From Elusimicrobiota bacterium (GTDB taxonomy: Bacteria; CG03; SLGR01; PWQF01): a stretch of 6,206 nucleotides of DNA. The stretch is from positions 1 through 6,206 of the forward strand of contig PWMP01000058.1 of the NCBI GenBank assembly GCA_003558145.1, written 5' to 3'. The position numbers and the translations under genes were made by a program. A model generated the notes under the pieces. The model was not told where the DNA came from. It ran no database searches and saw nothing but the letters and a program-made list of their open reading frames with translations. This document shows positions 1 to 6,200 of this stretch, in pieces; the stretch's first letter is position 1, and each line of letters opens with the position of its first letter.

Positions 1-801
1 GCTATGGAATACTGCAAAATGTTTGACCTTCCCCTCCTCTCTCATCCCGAAGACCTTACTTTGACCAGGGAAGGAATGATGAACGAAGGAAAGATTTCCA
101 CAATACTGGGCCTCAGGGGAATGCCGTCCCAGGCCGAAGAGATAATCGTATCAAGGGATATTTCTCTTGCCGAGCTTACCGGATGCCGACTTCACCTGTG
201 CCACATTACCACAAAACGCTCGGTAGATATGATCCGCGAAGCTAAGCAGAGAGGGATTGATGTGACAGCAGAAGTCACCCCCCACCATCTAACGTTGACT
301 GAAAAAAATGTAATAGGCTACGATACAAATTTCAAAATGAAACCTCCCCTGCGGACACAGGAGGATATAAATGCCCTGATAAAAGGACTGAAAGACGGCA
401 CCATAGATTGTATAGCAACAGACCATGCCCCGCACCTGAATGTAGAAAAAAACAGGGAATTTGCTCTTGCTCCGTTCGGAATAACCGGACTGGAAACCGC
501 ATTCGGAGTTTTATATACACTCTTAGTGTCAAAAAAGCTTTTATCTTTCAAGGACCTTGTCGCATGCCTGACTGTAAAACCTGCCTCAATCCTGAAGCGT
601 GACGACCTGGGAAGAATAGAAAAAGGCTCTACTGCCGACATAACTGTTATTGATACGGAAAAAGAAGTTTTGATTACCGAAGACTTTTTTCTTTCTAAAA
701 GTAAAAACTCGCCCTATCTGGGACAGAAACTTAAAGGACTTCCGGTGCTGACGCTGGCAGAAGGCAAAATAGCCTATAAGAATGAAAGCATCTTTAATTA
801 A
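1..801 (+). CDS. pyrC: Dihydroorotase, class I (PyrC), 5' end cut off by the window
   Basis: Catalyses reversible cyclisation of N-carbamoyl-L-aspartate to dihydroorotate in the cytoplasm, the third step of de novo pyrimidine synthesis. The frame is open at the left edge, so the ATG at 4 is an internal Met and not the start. About 266 residues are visible; class I enzymes are usually about 420-430, so roughly 160 N-terminal residues, with the HxH metal site and the first bridging Asp, lie outside. Visible metal and catalytic residues of this amidohydrolase: His in HPED (nt 43-45), His in CHITT (nt 202-204), the TPHH motif (nt 277-288) and the catalytic Asp of TDHAPH (nt 421-423). The C-terminal SKSKNSPYLG...KGLPVLT segment is typical of the family. 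Oddities: the usual HCED or HAED reads HPED, and the usual NPPLR reads KPPLR. It overlaps pyrK by 20 nt, so it belongs to the same operon. Identity is secure. Confidence 0.96.
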   Translation, partial: AMEYCKMFDLPLLSHPEDLTLTREGMMNEGKISTILGLRGMPSQAEEIIVSRDISLAELTGCRLHLCHITTKRSVDMIREAKQRGIDVTAEVTPHHLTLTEKNVIGYDTNFKMKPPLRTQEDINALIKGLKDGTIDCIATDHAPHLNVEKNREFALAPFGITGLETAFGVLYTLLVSKKLLSFKDLVACLTVKPASILKRDDLGRIEKGSTADITVIDTEKEVLITEDFFLSKSKNSPYLGQKLKGLPVLTLAEGKIAYKNESIFN

Positions 802-1525
802 AAGGGGATCTATCGCCGCCAGGGAAAGAATTTCTCCCGATATATATATTTTTACAATTAAAGAGCCGTCAGTTGCGGACACATGCTCTCCGGGAGAATT
901 TGTTAATATTGCCGTAAGCGGCAAAAGTTTAAGGCGTCCCTTCAGCGTATTTGAAGCCGGAAACGGTACTTTTAAAATACTTTTCAGGATAACCGGTTCG
1001 GGAACCCGTATATTAAGCAACTGCTCCGAAGGCGATGAACTTGATATCATGGGGCCGCTTGGAAAAGGTTTCGGACAGCCCGGGGAAAATCCCCTGTTTG
1101 TTGCCGGCGGCGTAGGCGCCGCTCCTCTTTATTTCCTTAGCCTGAAAAGCACCTGTCCGGGAACATTCCTTCACGGAGTCTGCTCGTCGGATGATTATAT
1201 AGACCTGGAGCCGGTTTCTGCAAAAGGACATAAAATAGTTGCCGTATCTGAAGAGTCTGACAACTGCACTGTTATTGATATTCTTGATAAATATATAAAA
1301 GACGCCGGTACCGTCTACGTCTCCGGCCCCAGGGCAATGATGAAAAAGGCTGCGGAAATTTCAAAGTCAAATAATAAAAAATGCTTTATAAGCTGGGAAG
1401 AACGGATGGGATGCGGTACGGGCCTCTGCCAGTCATGCGTAGTTAAAACCCTGCACGGATACCGCCTTACCTGTACGGAAGGCCCCGTATTCAAAGCAGA
1501 AAGTATAGACTGGAATGACTGTTAA
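782..1525 (+). CDS. pyrK: Dihydroorotate dehydrogenase B, electron-transfer subunit (PyrK)
   Basis: Iron-sulfur flavoprotein subunit that passes electrons from the FMN of PyrD through a [2Fe-2S] cluster and FAD to NAD+; known class 1B enzymes are PyrD2PyrK2 heterotetramers. The protein has 247 residues, near the usual 250-260. Residues 1-100 form the ferredoxin-reductase-type FAD barrel with the flavin motif LRRPFS (50-55). The nucleotide-binding domain starts at VAGGVGAAPLY (107-117). The C-terminal cluster ligands are Cys211, Cys216, Cys219 and Cys231 (C-x4-C-x2-C-x11-C), the PyrK spacing, followed by the typical EGPVF. The ATG at 782 is the only well-placed start and lies 20 nt inside pyrC. 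No clear Shine-Dalgarno stands in front, so translation is probably coupled to pyrC. It directly precedes its partner pyrD. The cysteine pattern and this neighbour argue against another ferredoxin reductase such as a glutamate synthase or hydrogenase subunit. Confidence 0.95.
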   Translation: MKASLIKRGSIAARERISPDIYIFTIKEPSVADTCSPGEFVNIAVSGKSLRRPFSVFEAGNGTFKILFRITGSGTRILSNCSEGDELDIMGPLGKGFGQPGENPLFVAGGVGAAPLYFLSLKSTCPGTFLHGVCSSDDYIDLEPVSAKGHKIVAVSEESDNCTVIDILDKYIKDAGTVYVSGPRAMMKKAAEISKSNNKKCFISWEERMGCGTGLCQSCVVKTLHGYRLTCTEGPVFKAESIDWNDC

Positions 1526-2366
1526 GTTCGGCAATCTTACCCTTTCCTCTCCGTATCTTCCGGCAAGCGGCTGCTACGGCTACGGAACGGAAGCCTGGAA
1601 ACTTTTTGAAGGTGTCACGCTGACCTGGGGTGCCGTAACAACTAAAACTATAACCCTGAAGCCGCGTCAGGGAAATGCTCCGCCCCGCATATTTGAAGCC
1701 GAAAACGGGGTAATAAACCGTGTCGGACTCCAGAACTGCGGACTGGATATATTTATAAACGAAAAATTCCCGGAGATAAAAAAGCTGTCCTGCCCTGCCG
1801 TTATAAGTATTTTCGGAGAGAACCCGGACGAATGGCTTGAAATTGCAAGCAGGCTTGGCACTGCCGCCGCGCAAGCGCTTGAACTTAACCTTTCATGCCC
1901 GAATCTTAAGGGCGAGGTGGTTACTCGGGACAGGAAAAAATGCTCAGCAGTTGTAAAAAAACTGCGCAATGCCTGCAGTGTACCCCTGTGGGTAAAAATC
2001 AACGCGGTTGATTCACCCGTAGATTTAAGTATGGAACTTGAAAAACTGGGAGTTGACGCAATAGTTTGTTCTAACTCTATTCCATGCGCTGTTAATTTTG
2101 AGGGAAAGATATACGAAGGAGGCCTTACAGGCCCGGCAATTAAACCCATTGTTCTTAAAGCTGTTAGGCAGATAAGACAGAAGATTTCAATAGATATAGC
2201 GGCCTGCGGCGGTATAAGCTCCTACTCCGACGTTGAAGATTATTCCCTGGCCGGCGCATCGGCATTTGTTATAGGAACGGCACTTCTAAAGAACCCTGAT
2301 GCGGTAAACTCGATAATGAACCAGCAGAAAGAGAAAATACTGAGAAAAGGAAACAATAATGGCTGA
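1515..2366 (+). CDS. pyrD: Dihydroorotate dehydrogenase, class 1B catalytic subunit (PyrD)
   Basis: FMN-dependent TIM-barrel enzyme that oxidises dihydroorotate to orotate, the fourth pyrimidine step. The 283 residues are slightly short for class 1B (about 300-310). Visible motifs: PASGCYGYG near the N terminus (16-24), the flavin-contacting Lys44 in TTKT, the substrate Asn68 and Asn74 (GLQN), and NLSCPN with Cys128 as the expected catalytic base of class 1 enzymes. Further on are Lys161 (VKIN), GGLTGPAIKP (202-211) and the phosphate-binding ends CGGI (231-234) and IGTA (253-256). A Cys rather than a Ser base and the adjacent pyrK place it in the soluble class 1B group, not the quinone-linked class 2. 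The start overlaps the pyrK stop by 11 nt with no good ribosome site, which again suggests coupling. The N terminus MTVKFGNLTLSSP matches where the family normally begins, so the start is well supported. Confidence 0.95.
   Translation: MTVKFGNLTLSSPYLPASGCYGYGTEAWKLFEGVTLTWGAVTTKTITLKPRQGNAPPRIFEAENGVINRVGLQNCGLDIFINEKFPEIKKLSCPAVISIFGENPDEWLEIASRLGTAAAQALELNLSCPNLKGEVVTRDRKKCSAVVKKLRNACSVPLWVKINAVDSPVDLSMELEKLGVDAIVCSNSIPCAVNFEGKIYEGGLTGPAIKPIVLKAVRQIRQKISIDIAACGGISSYSDVEDYSLAGASAFVIGTALLKNPDAVNSIMNQQKEKILRKGNNNG
2346..2350 (+). promoter_or_regulatory. Ribosome binding site of pyrF inside pyrD
   Basis: AAAGG, 8 nt before the ATG at 2359 and within the last codons of pyrD. It supports this start for pyrF. 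The pyrK and pyrD starts upstream lack a comparable site. Confidence 0.6.
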
Positions 2367-3003
2367 AATAATATTTGCGCTTGATTTTGAAAATCTAAGC
2401 GAAGCGGAAAGCTGGGTAAAAAAACTCAAAGGCGAAATAAATTTCTTTAAAATAGGCCTGCAGCTATTTATACGATACGGCCCGGAAGCGGTCCGGATGG
2501 TACAGAAACATGGTGCGGAAGTTTTCCTGGACCTCAAAATACATGACATACCTTCAATATGCGCTAAAGCCGTCGCTTCAGCTGCAGAGACAGGATGCTT
2601 CTCTACTACAATACATATTGCAGCAACTTCTGAGGCCCTTAATTCCGCCTGCGCGGCAAGGACCTCCGGCAGGCCCAGGATATGGGGGGTCACAGTGCTT
2701 TCAAGCGCCAAACAGGGAAACTCCCTTGATGCCGCTTCACAGGCCTTTTTGTGCGGTCTTAACGGCGTTGTAGTGTCCGGCGCCGATTTAAAAAAAGTCA
2801 AAGACTCTTTTCCGCAGCTTGAGTGCGTGGTTCCCGGTATAAGGCCGGCGTCTTACGCACTAAAAGATGACCAGAAACGTATCCTTACTCCTTCTGAGGC
2901 CGTGTCCTGCGGAGCAGATTATCTTGTAATCGGACGGCCCATTCGGAATGCTGAAAATCCTCTTGAAACGGTAAAGGAGATTAAAAAAGATGCCGGGCTT
3001 TGA
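2359..3003 (+). CDS. pyrF: Orotidine 5'-phosphate decarboxylase (PyrF)
   Basis: Decarboxylates OMP to UMP, the last step of UMP synthesis; a cytoplasmic TIM-barrel dimer in known members. Residues seen: Asp9 in ALD, Lys31 in FKIGLQ, and the catalytic array Asp58-x-Lys60-x-x-Asp63 within LDLKIHDIP. Then come GVTVLSS (110-116), VVPGIRP (157-163), DDQKR (170-174), and GADYLVIGRPI (185-195), whose Arg193 contacts phosphate in the family. At 214 residues it is compact compared with the usual 230-245. The segment after the catalytic motif is diverged, with HIAAT (86-90) where many homologues have HASGG. The start is supported by AAAGG at 2346-2350, 8 nt before the ATG, and by MAEIIFALD matching the first barrel strand. 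The ATG overlaps the pyrD stop by 8 nt. Confidence 0.95.
   Translation: MAEIIFALDFENLSEAESWVKKLKGEINFFKIGLQLFIRYGPEAVRMVQKHGAEVFLDLKIHDIPSICAKAVASAAETGCFSTTIHIAATSEALNSACAARTSGRPRIWGVTVLSSAKQGNSLDAASQAFLCGLNGVVVSGADLKKVKDSFPQLECVVPGIRPASYALKDDQKRILTPSEAVSCGADYLVIGRPIRNAENPLETVKEIKKDAGL
2973..2979 (+). promoter_or_regulatory. Ribosome binding site of pyrE inside pyrF
   Basis: AAAGGAG, 10 nt before the ATG at 2990. It is the best Shine-Dalgarno match in the operon and fixes the pyrE start, although that start lies 14 nt before the pyrF stop. Confidence 0.75.
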
Positions 3004-3580
3004 TACTAAAATTTTTAAGCAGACGGGGGCTCTGAAAGAAGGCCACTTTCTTCTTGCAAGCGGGCTACACTCCGGATATTATTTTCAGGCTCAGACTCTT
3101 CTTAAATATCCAAAAAAAGCTTCGCGGGTAGCAAAAAAGCTGGCTAAAAAATGGAAAGGAAACAGTATAGACGCGGCTGTTTCGCTTGCTGTCGGCGGCA
3201 TTGTCCTGGGACAGGAAATCAGCCGGCAACTGGGATGCAGGCATATTTTTCTTGAAAGAAAGGATGAAAACTTTTCACTTCGCCGGGGATTTCATATTAA
3301 GCCCGGAGAAAAGGTTCTTATCATTGAAGATGTTGTTACTACCGGGGGCAGCATAAAGGAAGCCATAGACGTAATAAAAGGCTACGATGCGGACATAATA
3401 GGAATCACTTCCCTTCTTCAGCGGGGCGAGACTGACTTTGACTATCCGTTCCAACCCCTTCTTAAGGTTAACTGGCCTGCTTACAGCCCGCAGGACTGCC
3501 CGTTGTGCAGGGATGGGATACCCCTTCATATATCCGGGACAAAACAGTCAAAAATAAAATCTTCAGAGAAACTTCAATAA
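2990..3580 (+). CDS. pyrE: Orotate phosphoribosyltransferase (PyrE)
   Basis: Transfers the phosphoribosyl group of PRPP to orotate, giving OMP, the substrate of the PyrF encoded just upstream. The 196 residues carry LLASGLHSGYYFQ (21-33), the VGGIVLG loop (68-74), ERKD (89-92), the flexible-loop segment FSLRRGF (95-101), and the PRPP-binding signature VLIIEDVVTTGGS (109-121) with its acidic pair Glu113-Asp114. The C-terminal CPLCRDGIPL (Cys169, Cys172) is characteristic of the PyrE subfamily found in Thermus- and Aquifex-like bacteria and in many archaea, and differs from the enterobacterial type. The start has a strong AAAGGAG at 2973-2979, 10 nt before the ATG, inside the end of pyrF; the genes overlap by 14 nt. 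It is the last gene of the operon in this window, converging on pyrG. Confidence 0.95.
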   Translation: MPGFDTKIFKQTGALKEGHFLLASGLHSGYYFQAQTLLKYPKKASRVAKKLAKKWKGNSIDAAVSLAVGGIVLGQEISRQLGCRHIFLERKDENFSLRRGFHIKPGEKVLIIEDVVTTGGSIKEAIDVIKGYDADIIGITSLLQRGETDFDYPFQPLLKVNWPAYSPQDCPLCRDGIPLHISGTKQSKIKSSEKLQ

Positions 3581-3583
3581 TTA

Positions 3584-3613
3584 GTTAAATAATCAATCCA
3601 TTCCGTATTTAAC
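3584..3613. terminator. AT-rich inverted repeat in the convergent pyrE/pyrG gap, possible weak bidirectional terminator
   Basis: GTTAAATA (3584-3591) and TATTTAAC (3606-3613) are a perfect 8-bp inverted repeat with a 14-nt loop, placed between the stops of two convergent genes. The stem has only one G-C pair and no long T tract follows on either strand, so it does not look like a classical intrinsic terminator. Position is the main argument. Confidence 0.25.
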
Positions 3614-3640
3614 ATTGCTGTCCCCTTTGGCGGATGGCTG

Positions 3641-5266
3641 TCAGTTATTTCGGTCTTTTTTGTAGTCTATACAGGCCGAAACGAAGGCATTGAAAAGCGG
3701 GTTGGGCCTCAGCGGCCTGGAAGTGAATTCCGGATGAAACTGACACCCGACAAACCACCTGTTTTCTTTGGATTCCACTATTTCAACCAGCCCCAAGTCT
3801 TTATCCCGGCCGGTTGCAGCGAGCCCTTTTTCTTCCAGCAGGTCAAGATAATTACGGTTAACTTCATATCTGTGGCGGTGTCTTTCGGTTACAGTTTCAG
3901 ATTTGTAAGCACCATGGGCAAGAGACCCCTTTTTTATACTGCAGGTGAATTCACCCAGCCTCATTGTTCCACCTTTATCAGTGACGTCTTTCTGCTGAGA
4001 GCACAGGTCAATTACGGGATAAGGAATATCTGGAGCAAACTCTGTCGAACCGGCATTTTCAAGTCCGGCAGCATTACGGGCAAACTCAATTACCAGGCAC
4101 TGCATCCCAAGGCATATTCCAAGAAAAGGAACATCCTGGCGGCGGCACTCGCCTGTAATTTTAATTTTGTCTTCTATTCCTCTTTCACCAAAACCGCCGG
4201 GAACAATTACGCCGTCCAGTTTTTTAACGGCGTCTTCAAGCTTTATTTTTTCTACATCAAGATATCTGCACTTTATTCCGATGTTTTTAGACCCGGAGCA
4301 GTGCCGAAGAGACTCTACGATGCTTATATAAGCGTCTTTAACTCTTGTATACTTTCCGGCAATACCGATGTTGAGCGTATCCGGAACTTCTATCATATTT
4401 TTTACGTATTTTTCCCACTCAGACATGTCCGCGACTGAATGTTTAATTCCCAGCAGCTTAAATATTTTTTCATCAACCTTTTGTTTTCTCAGCATTATCG
4501 GCACTTCGTACACAGTATTGGCCATATCCTGCTGTTCAATGACAAATTCATCCGGCACGCTACAGAAAAGGCTTATTTTTTTCTTCGCCTCACCTGTCAG
4601 GGGCCTGTCTGAACGGGTCATAACCATATCGGGTTCTATTCCTATCTCACGAAGTTTGGCTACACTCTGCTGCGTAGGTTTAGTTTTAATTTCTCCGGCA
4701 GCAGCTATATACGGCACAAGCGTAAGATGTATATATAGAGTATTGTTCCTGCCCACCTCAACCGGCATCTGCCTTATAGCTTCAAGAAAAGGCTGGCTTT
4801 CAATGTCGCCTACGGTCCCTCCTATTTCTACAAGGATAATGTCGTATCCTTCGGAAAGTTTCAGTATCCTGGATTTTATCTCATTCGTTATATGGGGTAT
4901 AACCTGAATTGTTTTTCCCAGGTATTCTCCTCTTCTTTCTTTTGATATCACATAAGAATATATCTGTCCGGAAGTCGTATTGTTATCCGTGGTCATTTTT
5001 TTGTCCATGAACCGTTCATAATGACCGAGATCAAGGTCCGTTTCAGAACCGTCGGCAGTGACAAAAACCTCCCCGTGCTGAAAGGGACTCATTGTACCTG
5101 GGTCCACATTAAGGTAGGGGTCCATTTTTATTATATTAACTTTCAGTCCGGCACGGGTGAGTATGCAGCCAAGCGATGCGGCGGTTATACCCTTTCCAAG
5201 CGAAGAAACCACTCCTCCGGTGACAAATATATATTTAGTATCTTTCTGTTTTTTTAATTGAATCAT
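3641..5266 (-). CDS. pyrG: CTP synthase (PyrG)
   Basis: Makes CTP from UTP, ATP and glutamine, the final step of pyrimidine ribonucleotide synthesis. The 541 residues compare with 545 in E. coli. The N-terminal amidoligase domain has the P-loop GGVVSSLGKG (17-26), KMDPYLNVDPGTMSP (47-61), Asp79 in DLDLGHYERF and Glu147 in VEIGGTVGDIE, both expected Mg ligands, and KTKPTQ (194-199). The C-terminal class I glutamine amidotransferase has PGGFGERG (356-363), the nucleophile Cys385 in GICLGMQ, and His511 and Glu513 in QFHPEF. GGTMRLG (432-438) and the ERHRHRYEVN stretch are conserved. The start is the ATG at 5264-5266: no nearer start codon precedes KYIFVTGG, giving a short polar extension relative to E. 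coli. This start lies 32 nt inside the upstream gene. All key residues are present, so the enzyme should be active. Confidence 0.97.
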   Translation of the reverse strand: MIQLKKQKDTKYIFVTGGVVSSLGKGITAASLGCILTRAGLKVNIIKMDPYLNVDPGTMSPFQHGEVFVTADGSETDLDLGHYERFMDKKMTTDNNTTSGQIYSYVISKERRGEYLGKTIQVIPHITNEIKSRILKLSEGYDIILVEIGGTVGDIESQPFLEAIRQMPVEVGRNNTLYIHLTLVPYIAAAGEIKTKPTQQSVAKLREIGIEPDMVMTRSDRPLTGEAKKKISLFCSVPDEFVIEQQDMANTVYEVPIMLRKQKVDEKIFKLLGIKHSVADMSEWEKYVKNMIEVPDTLNIGIAGKYTRVKDAYISIVESLRHCSGSKNIGIKCRYLDVEKIKLEDAVKKLDGVIVPGGFGERGIEDKIKITGECRRQDVPFLGICLGMQCLVIEFARNAAGLENAGSTEFAPDIPYPVIDLCSQQKDVTDKGGTMRLGEFTCSIKKGSLAHGAYKSETVTERHRHRYEVNRNYLDLLEEKGLAATGRDKDLGLVEIVESKENRWFVGCQFHPEFTSRPLRPNPLFNAFVSACIDYKKDRNN

Positions 5267-6044
5267 CTTCCTGCTTTCTTATAAGATCCTCCAACAGTTC
5301 AATCTCGGCAGAGCTGAAACCGCGCCCATCAGCCGAATTAAAACCCACTGCAACAAATGCCTTATGTCTTATTCCTCTGCCTTCCCCCACTTTTAAAATT
5401 ATCCCTTCAACCGGCATAAAACCCAAAGCATTATCCAAAAAATATATTTTACAAGTTTTTCCAATGAGGTTCTCAAGTTCTGACAAAGATCTGTTGTACG
5501 CGCTAATCCTGGCTCCCAGCCCGTTTTTGTTAAGACCGGTAGTCTCCCCCTCTAGCATGGAGTCAAAACCTTCAACCGCAATTTTTATGGCAAGCATTCT
5601 TGTAACAAGCCGTTCGGTTATCTTGCCGTTCTTAACGGTAAATCCGGATTTTTCTGCAGCATATTCAATCTTTGAGATAATCTCTTCTGTCTCTGCATCC
5701 GGCGGTAAAAAATCAATTATATTTAACGGTGAAGTCAGAAACTCCAGGCGGGTATCCTCGCTCGATTCCAGTATAATTACCGGAGCAGTAAATATTTTTC
5801 CCAGGTAATCGGGGTTCTCATTTATTTTTTTTACAAGTTCTTCATAGGCGGAATCAATTATTATCAGCTGGGGGAGCAGGTTGTAATAGGATGTGCCTAT
5901 CATATCAATTTCTTTTACGGTTTTGTGCCAGCTTTTAAACTCATTTTCAAGAACGGATTTAAGACGTTTGATGGCAGCTTCATTTACTGATTTTAGGGGT
6001 GACTGTATTATAAGTATTCTAAACTTTTTTTCTTCAGTATTCAT
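5235..6044 (-). CDS. Signalling-type protein: degenerate receiver-like domain plus PilZ-like domain
   Basis: A 269-residue predicted cytoplasmic protein without signal peptide or membrane segment. I do not recognise it as a named family; the domain reading is by pattern. Residues 8-132 resemble a response-regulator receiver: strands FRILII (8-13), LIIID (60-64, with Asp64 where the phosphoacceptor would sit), PVIILESSED (88-97) and DFLPPD (111-116), then a helix. The acidic pair after strand 1 is absent and the conserved Lys after strand 5 is replaced by Pro, so it is probably not phosphorylated normally. Residues 145-257 resemble PilZ, the c-di-GMP-binding beta barrel: RxxxR at Arg145-Arg149, GLNKNG (170-175) where D/N-x-S-x-x-G is expected, VEGIILKV (212-219), FVAVGF (230-235), then a closing helix EIELLEDLI. 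The second motif is altered, so c-di-GMP binding is uncertain. It overlaps pyrG by 32 nt and is probably cotranscribed with it. The start is supported by AGGG 5 nt upstream. Confidence 0.6.
   Translation of the reverse strand: MNTEEKKFRILIIQSPLKSVNEAAIKRLKSVLENEFKSWHKTVKEIDMIGTSYYNLLPQLIIIDSAYEELVKKINENPDYLGKIFTAPVIILESSEDTRLEFLTSPLNIIDFLPPDAETEEIISKIEYAAEKSGFTVKNGKITERLVTRMLAIKIAVEGFDSMLEGETTGLNKNGLGARISAYNRSLSELENLIGKTCKIYFLDNALGFMPVEGIILKVGEGRGIRHKAFVAVGFNSADGRGFSSAEIELLEDLIRKQEDDSIKKTERY
5267..5272 (-). promoter_or_regulatory. Closely spaced ribosome-site-like sequence before pyrG
   Basis: AGGAAG abuts the pyrG ATG, leaving only 2 nt after AGGA, which is shorter than usual. It lies inside the upstream coding region. 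Initiation may therefore depend partly on ribosomes already translating the upstream gene. Confidence 0.35.
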
Positions 6045-6049
6045 TTATT

Positions 6050-6053
6050 CCCT
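6050..6053 (-). promoter_or_regulatory. Ribosome binding site of the receiver/PilZ-like gene
   Basis: AGGG on the minus strand, 5 nt before the ATG at 6044. It supports this ATG as the start. Confidence 0.6.
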
Positions 6054-6072
6054 GCTATATGCAACTTTTAAC

Positions 6073-6113
6073 ATTTGACACGATTTTACATAGATGGCAG
6101 GTAATTGTCAAAT
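6073..6113. repeat. 8-bp inverted repeat framing the promoter, operator candidate
   Basis: ATTTGACA (6073-6080) and TGTCAAAT (6106-6113) are perfect inverted copies separated by 25 bp, with centres 33 bp apart, about three helical turns. One arm contains the -35 box and the other covers the predicted transcription start, a geometry that suits a repressor. Because TTGACA is itself the -35 consensus, one arm is explained by the promoter and chance is possible for the other. Confidence 0.35.
6083..6111 (-). promoter_or_regulatory. Sigma70-type promoter for the receiver/PilZ-like gene and pyrG
   Basis: On the minus strand a perfect -35 TTGACA (6106-6111) and a -10 TAAAAT (6083-6088, five of six consensus bases) are separated by exactly 17 nt. 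Transcription would start near 6076, leaving a leader of about 30 nt before the ATG at 6044. That is too short for an attenuator or riboswitch, so control would act at the promoter. No other good promoter was noticed before pyrG, so this one probably serves both genes. Confidence 0.7.
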
Positions 6114-6149
6114 TACGCCCGGCTTCATTTTTTCCGCTTTTGAAAGTAC

Positions 6150-6178
6150 TTGACAAACGCACAACAATTTGATACCAC
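6150..6178 (+). promoter_or_regulatory. Possible divergent promoter for a gene beyond the right edge
   Basis: A perfect -35 TTGACA (6150-6155) stands 17 nt before TACCAC (6173-6178), which matches the -10 consensus poorly (three of six) but is preceded by TG one base upstream (6170-6171), as in extended -10 promoters. A start near 6185 would be expected, reading out of the window to the right. Confidence 0.4.
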
Positions 6179-6192
6179 TTTAATCAAATGAT

Positions 6193-6200
6193 GGGGGGAA
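6193..6200 (+). promoter_or_regulatory. G-rich ribosome-site-like stretch at the right edge
   Basis: Six G residues followed by AA, downstream of the possible divergent promoter, could be the Shine-Dalgarno of a gene starting just past 6206. Alternatively the ATGs at 6188 or 6191 begin a frame open to the edge, but neither has a ribosome site before it. The interval 6045-6206 otherwise holds no gene in the window. Confidence 0.3.

Noticed and set aside
4..6. ATG at 4 as the start of pyrC
   Set aside because: The frame is open upstream to the window edge, and the dihydroorotase N-terminal metal-binding region is missing, so this is an internal Met.
1667..2801. Open frames on the - strand opposite pyrD and pyrF
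   Set aside because: They overlap secure enzymes on the + strand and show no recognisable motif; shadow frames.
3617..3642. Direct repeat GCTGTC at 3617-3622 and 3637-3642 in the pyrE/pyrG gap
   Set aside because: Only 6 bp with two copies, one running into the pyrG stop codon; expected by chance and not able to form a hairpin.
3734..4907. Two long open frames on the + strand opposite pyrG (3734-4438 and 4368-4907)
   Set aside because: They lie wholly antisense to a clear CTP synthase, show no recognisable motif, and their composition is what the complement of pyrG would give.
6075..6080. TTGACA on the + strand as a second rightward -35 box
   Set aside because: No acceptable -10 sequence occurs 15-19 nt downstream; it is better explained as an arm of the inverted repeat.
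6193..6198. G run as a Bacillus-type pyrG regulation signal (reiterative G addition at the transcript start)
   Set aside because: It is on the strand opposite to pyrG and far from its start, and another gene lies between the promoter and pyrG.
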